DNA of 64,000 bases, taken from assembly GCF_000687475.1 (NCBI RefSeq), contig NC_057316.1, positions 5,704,001 to 5,768,000 on the forward strand. Reading direction: 5' to 3'. Position numbers and translations under genes: made by a program. Source of the DNA: Ustilaginoidea virens (Eukaryota > Ascomycota > Sordariomycetes > Hypocreales > Clavicipitaceae). The notes under the pieces are model-generated. The model was not told the DNA's origin, ran no database searches, and saw only the letters and a list, made by a program, of their open reading frames with translations. Of the stretch, positions 35,592-45,484 are shown one piece after another (position 1 is the stretch's first letter; every line of letters begins with the position of its first letter).

Positions 35592-38500
35592 TTGCCCACT
35601 ATAGCAGAGTCAGGATCCTATAAGGTCCCTGAATCCGATACTGAAGTTGATACTAATGCACAGCTACAGCTAGATATAGACGATATGAAATCTCAGATGA
35701 ATATACTAACTGACCTTATACAGGGCTTAGTTACTAGGCAAAATAACAACACCCAGGCTACCCAGGCTACTAATAAGAAGCCTACTAAAGCCACTGAAGC
35801 TGGACCTTCTACTAGGACGACTACTACTAAAGATAATGATGATAGTGAAGCTGACGTTATGGAAATCGACCAACCTTCTACCCCTATAAAATATAAGGGT
35901 AAAGAGCCTATTTATATAACGCCACCAACAACAACTATTACCAACCAAATTAGTGATGGGGCTATTAAAGAATTAGCGAAGACTGCCAACCGCTTTAAGG
36001 AATCTCAAAAGCTAAAAAGCCCCTATAATTTCGACCAGTGGAAGCAGGCCCTTACTATACAACTTAGGGCCTTTAAAATAGCTAACTTTGTTAACGACCC
36101 CTCTATAGCAAGGCACTTTGATGAGTCTGAGCAGGCACTTCTACTACTAATGCTAAAGAATAGCTGTGGTGAAGAAGCTGCAGAGGCTATAGACTGGTGT
36201 AATGACCTAGAGGAAGCCTACCTTCTGCTAGTAGCCCAGTACTGCCACTCACCAGAAGTACAGCGGGCACACTTATACCCTACCTTTTATACCCTTACCT
36301 TTACCGGTTATAAAGGCACTTTGGAGGCATTTAACAGCGAATTTAATAGCTATATTTCTCGCCTCAGAATTTTAGGTTCTAAGATCGACTCTTTCGACCA
36401 AGTTAACCAGTATCTATAGGCTGTAGAGGGGGTATTTACCCGCTGGACGGAACGCCAACGCTCTATGATTAGGGCTTATAGTGCCCAAGGTGTTATTAAC
36501 AGTAGCAAATTTAACCTCTAGTATTTTATGGTTGACCTACTAGAAGAACAGCGTTCTAAAGGGTCTAATAAGGTGGCTGCTAATAATAACCCTAAGCAGC
36601 TTAAGGCTTCCAAGGACTCTAAGAATAAAGGGTCTACTAATGCCGCTTCTACTAATAATAGTAAGAATAATTCTACTAATAATAGGAAAAAGAAGCAGTA
36701 ATAGAAGAAGAAACAGGACTCTAGCAGTAATCAGCAAGATGTTAAGGCCTTTATTATAGGCAACTATAATACCCAGGATACTAATATATCTTATTCTTCT
36801 TCCACTATATCCACTGATAACCAGCCCTTAGCTATAAGCTATAGTGCTAAATCAGGCGGCAGGACCCCGAAGGATGCCCTCCTTTACGATACAGGCTCCA
36901 CTTATCATATTGTTAATGATAAGAAACATTTCACCACTTTTCACCACTTTGAGAAAGATGATAAGCCTGTAATTACTACTGGTGGTGGCCCTATTTCCCC
37001 TACTGGTTGGGGCACAGCACGATTTACTGTGCTACAGGGCGTTAATCCTACGAAATAAGGTATTATAGAGCTCAAAAATGCCCTATATATTCCTACCTTG
37101 GATATTAACATTATTAGCGGTGTAAAGCATTATGCCGCTAAAGGGGTACTAATTAAAAATCAGCTTTGGTCAGCAAGCCGTAAATGCATCGGCATTTTTA
37201 ACTTTGAAAAATACGGCTTTTTCCTTCCACAGAAAGGAATAGACACACCACTGCTACATCAACCTTGTAGTCATTATACTACTACTAATAGTATAGTAGT
37301 AGAGGTCCCCAGTCCTACTAACCCTGCTGATTATAGTGATCCTGAGGATACCACTATTACCCCCGTTCCTACTACTGCGACTAGTAAGGAACCTGTAGAG
37401 GCTACTAGCCCTACTACCCAACCTTCCGCTATTACGACTAGCGAAGACCCTGTAGAGGTTACTAACCCTACTCCTGCCCCTATAGCTGCTGATATAGAAT
37501 ATCAGAAGCTATTACAATTAGCCGGCATTTGGCATGTACGGCTAGGGCATATAGGTATTCAGCTGCTTAAAAAGACCTGTGCTAATACCCCTGGTCTACC
37601 TAACCTTAATAAGGTTAAAGATGCTGATTTTCGCTGCCTAGCCTGTATATAGGCTAAGAAGGTTAGAAGACCTTCTAAAGATGCGATTCCAAATCCAGCT
37701 AAATGCCTGGATATTATAGAAGGTGATACTTTTGCTATATCACCTATGCCATATAACAAACGACCTGTTGCCCTTATATTAGTAGACAGAAAATCCCGAT
37801 TCCGCTGGCTTTACTTACTACCTAATAGGGAAGGCACTGTTGTATTTAAAGCATTACAGAGCTTTATACAGAGCCTACAGGTCAGATATGGCAAAACGCC
37901 TGTTGAATTCCACTATGATGGTGGAAATGAAATCAACAAAATGCTTAGTGATTGGCTTATCGAACAAGGCATAACTTTTAATACATCTTGCCCCTATATT
38001 CACGAACAAAACGGCCTAGCTGAGCGGTCCATTAGGGTTATAGCTGATAGACTACGTGCTACTATGGCCTGGTCAAGGCTACCATCTAACCTCTGGTCTG
38101 CTGTAATTACTGGCGTTGTTATGCTAGTAAATATAACAGCTGTTACTAACAGACCTTCTAGCCCCTATCAGGAGCTACTAAAGGATTACGACCAGATAAC
38201 ACCGGAGCACTATCCTGACCTTATTAACCTTAGGGCTATTGGAGCAGCTATTGAAGTGCTTATACCACACGAAAAGCGTGTAAAAAGCCGCAAATTAGCG
38301 CCCCGTACCGAGCCTGGTAGGCTCCTTGCCACTCTAGGTAATAATACCTACCTGGTCTACCTTCTAAAAAAAAAGGTTGTTACTAAAACAACTTTTATAA
38401 CCTTTATCTACCAAAATGAAGGTATTGGCCCTATTTCTAATGGCCTGGAAGGAGACTTTCATAGAGGGCAAAATATAGGTTCAGAGGGGGTATCTAGCAG

Positions 38501-40586
38501 AGAACCTGCCATTTTACTGGATGACCTAAAAAGCATTCCTGACCCTACTAACTCTACTAACCTTACTAACATTACTGACACTAATGTTATACCGGATGAC
38601 CTGGAAAGCATACCGGACCCTACTAATACTAGCGTTATTAACACTAATGCTACCTTGGATAACCGTCCTATAATACAGTCCCCGGCTACGGCAAAGGATG
38701 ACCTTATAGATATCCTTACTAGCCTTAATCCTACCGATATTGCTAGCCCTGCTGGCCCTGCTGGCCCTGTTGGCCCTGCTGGCCCTGTTGGCCCTACTGG
38801 CCCTGCTGGCCCTGCTATACCTGCGGGCCCTACTAACCCTACTAGCCCTACCGACTTATTCCCTAATCAGGATTTATACCACCTGATATGGGATTCCTGC
38901 TATAAAGCGAAGCGTAAGCTTGCTAAAAATGCTGACGGCACGCCAAATAGCTGGAAGGATGTGCTACAAAGCCCTGAAAAAGACCTTTGGATAAAGGCCT
39001 TATTTAAGGAATTTGAGCAGTTATTGGATACTAAAGTCTTCCAATTTATTCCTAAGTCTAGCGTTCCTATTGATAGGAAAATTATACGCAATAGGCCTGT
39101 TTTTCGGGTTAAAAAGGATGATAATAATCAGCCTATAAAATATAAGGCTAGATTAGTTGTCAAGGGTTTTATGCAAGTCGAAGGAAAGGACTTTCAGCAT
39201 ACCTATGCTTCTACCTCTATCCCACCTACCTGGAGGGTTATACTGGCTTTGGCTGCTAGTAATAACTGGGAAATAGAGCAAATTGACTTTATAGGCGCTT
39301 TTCTAAATAGCGAACTTTCTGAGACTATTTATATGGATATTCCTGATGGATTCCTTGAATTTACGGAAAGTTTACTAACTGATAGCAAGCTTTGGTCTAA
39401 TATACAGCGCCAATAGCTACTAACTTTACTTAAAGAAGCTGGCTTTGACCCTTCTATAAAGCAAGCTATTTTATTAAAGAAGGCCCTATACGGACTAAAA
39501 CAAGCACCCCGCGAATGGCAACACCGGCTAAAAGACCTGATTTCTAGTGAAGGCTTCTTACCTTTAGCCTTTGATGCTGCCGTCTTTTATAATAAGCAAA
39601 CCAGCACCTTTATCGTTACTTATGTTGACGATTGCCTATTAGTTGGTCCAAATATAACTTATATTAACCAGCTAAAAAGGAAATTTCATAAGGTCTATGC
39701 TATAGAAGACCGCGGTCCGGCTTCCTTCTTCCTAGGTGTACAGATTATACGAAATAGGAAGGAAGGTCTATTGTAGCTACACTAAGCCCAATTTATAGCA
39801 GAGGTTCTAGCTAAATTCGGCTTATAGGATACTAAACCTCAGCTTATTCTACTTCAACCAGGGATTCTAAATGAATTTAGTGGAAAAGATCTTAGCCCTA
39901 CTGATCAGAGCCTTTATCAGAGCCTTACTGGCACTATAATGTGGCTTATGATGATGACTAGGCCCGACCTAGCATTTCCTATCCAATACCTTTCTCGGTT
40001 TATATCGAAAGCAACTAATGTGCATCTAAATGCTGCAAAAGGCAGCTTTAGTTACCTTAAAGGCACTGAGAACCTAGCTATTTGCTTTAGTGCTACTAAA
40101 AGCAACCAACAGCCTATTATAGCCGCTTATTCTGATAGCGACTTTGCTGGCTGTAAAGAAACCTCTAAATCTACTGGAGGCTTCCTGACTACTATTAATA
40201 GTGGTCCTATTAGCTGGCGTTCTAAGCGAGCCTCTTTAGTAGTGCTATCTACTTTAGAAGCTGAATCTGATGCATTACTTGAGACTATCCGCGAGGTATA
40301 GTGGCTTTCTAACCTTTGTAAGGAGCTAGAAATTGATATTTTACGCCCTATACCGCTATACTGCGATAACTAGGGCTCCATTTCGAATTCTAACGACCCT
40401 AATCAGCACGCTCGCACTAAGCATACGCTATTAAAATTCCGGTATATTAGGGAGCAAGCCCAGCTGGGCTTGGTTAAAATTACCTATTTATCTACTAATA
40501 GTATGCCTGCTGACGGTCTTACGAAGCCACTGCCGGGCCCTAAATTTACTAGGTTCCGCGAGTTACTAGGTCTTAGGGCCTGCTAA
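35592..40586 (+). pseudogene. Gag-pol polyprotein of the nested Copia element, one frame with 12 internal TAA/TAG codons
   Basis: A single reading frame with no frameshift runs from before 35592 to TAA at 40584-40586, about 1660 codons. Blocks in order: gag (NFDQWKQALTIQLRAF, ISRLRILGSKI) with a Lys/Asn-rich tail and no CCHC knuckle; protease (LLYDTGSTYHIV near 36894); integrase zinc region (WHVRLGHIG, RCLAC, all four ligands kept); integrase core with Asp, Asp and Glu in LVDRKSRF, HYDGGNE and GLAERSIR; a Gly-Pro-Ala tract near 38750-38850; reverse transcriptase with TYVDDCLLVG; RNase H with AYSDSDFAG and TLEAESDAL. Internal stops start at 36417, 36519, 36699, 36702, 37056, 37650, 39414, 39774, 39783, 39825, 40299 and 40371. 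All are TAG or TAA, and glutamine fits each. No conserved catalytic residue looks changed. The start codon is unresolved. It may be dead or supplied in trans. Confidence 0.88.
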
Positions 40587-40699
40587 CTTATACTAACTTA
40601 CTTTTACTAAGGTTTTTCTTATGTTTTTCCTTAGCACTTTTTACTGCATTTTCTTTCCCTATCCTTTATACGATTAGCTTGCTACTACAGTAGCTAATC

Positions 40700-40707
40700 A
40701 GAGGGGG
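40700..40707 (+). other. Polypurine tract of the nested element
   Basis: AGAGGGGG lies immediately before the right LTR, where plus-strand DNA synthesis would start. Confidence 0.8.
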
Positions 40708-41445
40708 TATTAAAATCCTATAGTAGCCTACTAGGCTGCTGGCCTTATGCCCTACTGGCCTACTAACCTTCTGGCCCTTATACCGCCTCTTGGACTTACG
40801 GTAGTCTTACCAACCTTAGGCCTTTGCCTTTTACCTTAGGATTTTCAGTAGATTATTTACTGTATATCAAGTAAGGTAGGCCTTGCTAAAAAGGTGTGGC
40901 ATTGCTAAATTAGCGTGGTGGGCCTACTAGTGTGGTGGCGGCCTACTAGTGTGGTGGCTAGTCTACTAGTGTGGTGGGTAGTCACTAGCGTGGTGGCTAG
41001 TTACTAGTGTGGTGACTAGTTACTAGTGCGGTGGTTAGGGTGGTTGGAAAGGCTGGATATAGTGGGGCTGCTGACGTATTATATACGTGGCATAGCGAGT
41101 ATTACGGGGAGCTTTCTTACTGGCTACCTTGGATGCCTGGGCCCACCCCTCCTTTGTGTATATATAGGATAGCTTTTCCCCTTCTTTCTAGATAGTAGAA
41201 GGGCAGCACAATCGAGTCTGTTAATGCACTATATGCCTCTTAACTTCCACCTTCCCTGCGTTTCTGGTTATCTTATATTTGCCTTGCCTTTACACTTGCC
41301 TTGCTTTATAGCACTTGTATAGTCTTAGGACTTGGTGAAAAATCTAGTATTTATACTAAGATTAGTTCACAGGTCGCAGACAGTCTTGTGCCATCTAGCT
41401 AGCTAGTAAGGCTCTGCTTTTATAGTGACCTTGAAAATTGCAATA
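40708..41445 (+). repeat. Right (3') LTR of the nested element
   Basis: 738 bp, nearly identical to the left LTR. The few differences seen are G/A or C/T, including the second base (TA instead of TG). Confidence 0.93.
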
Positions 41446-41450
41446 GATAT

Positions 41451-42930
41451 CTTCTTCGAAATATTATCAAACCCGGCCTTTGCGTAGGCTCTTTGGGTAT
41501 AATCTTCTTAATAGTATTATTATTCTAGAGGGTGTTCTGGAACGATTTATCGGTAGCCTTACGGTAGGCTGGCGGGATCTCTAGCTAGGTTATCCTATAA
41601 CCTGGGTCGGTCTGGGTTTACTAGTCCTTCCGTTAAGACGGTCCGTTTATCGGCCTAGGTAGGCCAATAGTGCCGGGAGGGGTCTAATGCCGTGCCTATC
41701 TTTAGTATTATTGGGTGAGGCATTAGAGCCGGTAGTTAAGGCATTTAAGCCTATAGTTAAGGCATCCAGGCCTATGGGTTTTGGCTGCGATACTATGATT
41801 CGTGATATCTAGTATTAGGGGCAGCTGTTTTATTAATATTAGGGGCTTGCCTAGTGCCGCTAGTAGCGGTATATCGGGGAATATTGATATTGGTGGCCTG
41901 GAGGGTATCGCCAGCAACTTCGAGGGTATTGCCATTAGCACTCTCTATTGATTGAAGTATATTATTAGGGCCTATAACCTGACCTTTGGTCCTTATGGGC
42001 ATACTATGATTCCAAGGGGCATTAGGATAGCCGCTTCAGCTAGCTTAGCTAGGGGTATAACCCCTAGGATGAAGTATTTAGTCGGTCGGGCTATAGTCAT
42101 CGTCCGTTGAATGTTATTATTACTATTAGGAGCTTTCCCCTGTTTTAAATAGCGGCCTATTATAAATAGGCGCTTTCCCTTTCTATTATAGCAGCCGGCC
42201 CCTTTCTTCTTCGGTAGGAATAGGGGCCTTCTTTAATGTAGATAGAGGGATGAGGGGTTATTGTGCCGTTAGTATTATAAAGTCCCTGGGGGTCGAAGGG
42301 GCTTATAAAGGTCTTCGCGAGGGTAATCGCGAGGGTATTCGTGAGGGTATTTGTGACGGTATCTATAAGGGTATTCGAATAATTATAGTAGGGAGTGAAT
42401 TCCTCGAGCTTATAATAAAGGAGGCATTCTGGTTTATTTGCATCTCCCGTTCGGTATAAGCAGTAGGGACTAATTATTCCCTATCTAGATTTAACCGGGA
42501 TATAAAGGTTTTGCGTGCAAATTGGAGATCTATTTCCTCTTGAGGCCACTTAGGCATATGCTCTTGTTGGAGATAATAGGTAAGGGTCTTAACTGCTAAC
42601 GATCCTATGCTTCCAATATATACCCTACGTTCCCATAGGGTTGTTCGGAATTCCTATAGAAGCCGTTTATTAATACAGTTAAATAGCTCCTCGGTCTATT
42701 CCTTATAATTATCACGGAATTATTCCTATAGATCATCATCCATCTCATCGCCTATTGTATAGTTATTAATGAGGTAGGCAATACAATTATGTAACTGTTC
42801 GTCCGTGGTATTAGCAGGGTCAATCTGCCCTTTTAAATTAGCCTAGTCTTTTATAATGGTATCGGCGTAAGGCCTAAGCTTTTCGGGTAATAATCCTTCT
42901 ATTGTAATATTGATAGGAGTAGGCGTATGT
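41451..42930 (-). pseudogene. Decayed N-terminal gag part of the outer Copia element
   Basis: On the minus strand the frame reads ITIEGLLPEKLRPYADTI, FNCINKRLL, TLWERRVYIGSIGSLAVKT and KWPQEEIDLQFARKTFISRL, then a basic Pro/Ile/Arg/Ser-rich repeat region and KAGFDNISKKI. It then runs in frame across the GATAT insertion site into 34055 (DLLYSYRIEDRYSGK). Internal TAG/TAA codons fall at likely glutamine positions, while TGG codons in LWERR and KWPQ remain. The true start is not resolved. Confidence 0.75.
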
Positions 42931-43360
42931 ATTAGAAGGAAGTAATTAATAAAAGAAAGAAGGAAGTAAGGAAGAAAATCAGGAAAGAAGTAAGGAAGGA
43001 AGCAATAGTCGGGCAGGATGTTATAGGCATTCCGATTACTTATTTGACTATTAAATATAACAGTAAATAGGTTCTTTACCGTTGTAAGGCTCTGAGTCGC
43101 TTGCGTAAGAACCTACGTTTGTATGCCTACTAATGGTATTCACTAGCTGTTATACTATTAGTGTGATATTTAGCGATTGTTCCTTGTGATAGACGAGTAG
43201 GGAAGGTTAAATACAATCAGTTTATCCCTTAGTTTGTGATATCTATAGCCGTTCCTTTAAATAGGCTAGATTACGTTCCTTATTAGTACGATTTGATTAA
43301 ACCGTCTCTTCTTGCTAGTCCTAGCTAATCTATAAAGTGAACTTTAACTTTACTGATCAG

Positions 43361-43712
43361 TATTAGTGTCATATTAAGGGGTACCTAGTTGTACGTAGGG
43401 TTGCGCGCGTGGTATTAAGTACCGTGAGGTCACCGGTCAAAGGTATGATTACTTCTTTGATTATGACTGACTAACTAAGAGGAAAGAAAGGAAGCAAAAG
43501 AGTAATTATATGATGTGGCCTTTTTGTGCGTGCCGCTGTCACGTGTATCGGCGCAGTCGGGCCGGGCTGCCCGCGTGCCCTACCGGGCTTAGGGGTAAAG
43601 GGGCAAAAGGGGCTAAAGTGGCCATATCGTGCGCATCGGGTGTGCGCGGCACATCCATTGCAATGTGCCTAATTGGTGCCCAATTGGGCACCTTGCGACA
43701 GCGATTCCGACA
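43361..43712 (-). repeat. Right LTR (5' LTR of the outer minus-strand element)
   Basis: 352 bp matching 28923-29274 with about 20 transitions. Its outer side is followed by AAATT, the target duplication. Confidence 0.92.
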
Positions 43713-43717
43713 AAATT

Positions 43718-45218
43718 AGCCGCAGAATATACAATATAATAACTACTTTATAAACAGTATAATATAATGGTAATATTTCCATATTATTTTTAATTAAATA
43801 CTTTTTAGTATTATTTTGTTATATTTTATTATATAAATATCTTATTTCCACGCATTACTATTTATTTATTGTATATAAAGCTATTTAAAAACAATAAGCA
43901 TAAACTATCGTATAAACTCACAGCTTCATCTCACTTTATCAAAGTCTCGGCTTTAATATTGATTGATTTTCTCGACGGATATATCAAACGTACTAAAACA
44001 CAGACTCGCCGTCGCGGCTGTAGAGGCAAACCCATTGCCGGCGTTGCTCCCCAAGCTCGGTCGGCGCTGGATACAGCCTTGCCAATGGCCCAGACGTCGT
44101 TTACCGGCGTCTAGTTGGATGCCAAATCCCGTTCGGCACGCGACCGTAAAACCGCGTAATGTATGTAGCCTTTGCCAGACGGACGACCTGCTTCAAGAGG
44201 CTCGAGTTCACGGCCCTGTCGTCCGCTACGACGGCCTGGCCCACGTCTCAACGGCTCGCGTCTCGCGGCCCCGGAACTACAGCAGGGAACTCGGCAATCT
44301 GGCATCTGGGCAAAGTTTTCGCTAGGCGGCGTTGACTTGGGCATTGGCTTTGCAAGGGGCAATGAGTCCCAGAGGCTGGTGTTCCGAGCAGGGGATCTTA
44401 AACAAGCACCGCTTCGGATATAAGTTAGAAACTCGTACTAATATCGCCCAATCGGGGTGGAAACGATAGAGAAGACGGACATGATGATATATGACACTTT
44501 TTTAATAAATTATAGTTAAAATACTACAAAAACAGTCTTTAAGCATTCTATTAATACTAATATAGCAGCAATAGTACACCGGGTCTCATATACACATCCG
44601 CGCGCTTATTTCTCAAATATAATACTATATATATTCCAGGCTAAGAAAGCCCAAGTATATCAAGTTTAAAACACACTTAAAACACGTCATTTATTTAAAC
44701 CCAGCTGGCTGCGTGCAATATGCGCCCTTGCCTCTTCTTACTAGCTGTCATCCCAAGTCCCTGCATGACTGACAGGTCTCTTGTAAAATTACAAATGCCA
44801 ATGCCATCCCGAAGCAATTAAAGTACAGGCGCAGAGGACATCATCATCTGATGTATATGTACGCAGCTTCAAGGAAATGACGAGTCAATCCGAAGCAACA
44901 ACTTGTTCTGCAAAACCACAGACTACCTGCCTATTGAAGTCGAGAATTCCCGAGTACGGGGTAGTCGTCGGCACTTATTTACCGCCACGGGTAGCGGCTA
45001 TATATAGCCTTCCCCCCCCCCCCCACCACGCCCACGCTGAATCGGGTTAAAAAGAAGTTACCAGACTGCAGTTGGATCCAATTGCGCCACCGTTAATGAC
45101 GAGAAAATAAATACTTCTAAGTCGCCCGATTCTTCCGTCGCCAAAGGCACCGGTAAACTTCCAACCCTCCATGATTTACATTCCAACCCTTCAATTAAAA
45201 ACACCGCATCGCCCTTCT
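43718..45218. other. AT-rich flank with a GC-rich island
   Basis: 43718-43980 and 44480-44720 are AT-rich with many TA steps. Between them, about 43985-44410 is GC-rich and looks like former coding or ordinary gene-space DNA; its open frames are short and I recognise no protein. A C-run lies near 45015. From 44720 on is the 3' flank of the acyl-CoA synthetase. Confidence 0.5.
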
Positions 45219-45438
45219 CTAGAGCTTAGCGGCGCCGACGGCGGGGGCGCTATTGATACTGGCATACATGGCTTCAATCTCGGCGTGGAACTTCTTGGCG
45301 GCTTGGGGTCTCTTGAGCTTCAAACTATTGTCCAACCAGTCAGCTTTCACGTGAAGAGCAAGTCGCAAGTGCAAGTGAGTAAACACGAGCACAATGACGA
45401 GGAAGAAAAAAACAAGAGGGGTTGACGAGACGTGTTTC

Positions 45439-45484
<46 letters not shown>

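Larger units (their letters stand above)
34061..41445 (+). mobile_element. Nested, young Copia-type LTR retrotransposon (7385 bp)
   Basis: Two 738 bp LTRs (34061-34798 and 40708-41445) bound the element, with a perfect GATAT target duplication at 34056-34060 and 41446-41450. LTRs start TGTTAAAATCC (TATTAAAATCC in the right copy) and end CAATA. By eye they differ at about five positions, all transitions, so the insertion is recent. It has a half-tRNA primer site after the left LTR and a polypurine tract (GAGGGGG) before the right one. Gene order is gag, protease, integrase, RT, RNase H. It sits inside the gag of the older element in the opposite orientation. Confidence 0.95.
28923..43712 (-). 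mobile_element. Degenerate Copia-type LTR retrotransposon, interrupted by a younger nested Copia element
   Basis: The element has 352 bp LTRs at both ends, starting TGTTGG (TATTAG in the mutated right copy) and ending CCGACA. It is bounded by a perfect AAATT target duplication at 28918-28922 and 43713-43717. Its coding strand is minus, so the 5' LTR is the right one. Order on that strand is gag, CCHC-like motif, protease, integrase, reverse transcriptase, RNase H, which is Copia order. Removing the insertion 34061-41445 plus one GATAT copy leaves an element of about 7.4 kb. I count about 20 differences between the LTRs by eye, all transitions. The interior is AT-shifted and full of stops, consistent with repeat-induced point mutation. 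Confidence 0.93.

Noticed and set aside
35592..40586. Host-wide reassignment of TAA/TAG to glutamine
   Set aside because: Host genes here stop at TAG (acyl-CoA ligase after AKL) and TAA (carrier), and the Copia polyprotein itself ends at TAA. Any TAR reading would have to be specific to the element.
28923..43712. Treating the block as one 14.8 kb giant retrotransposon
   Set aside because: Separate target duplications, two LTR families and opposite coding strands show one element inside another.
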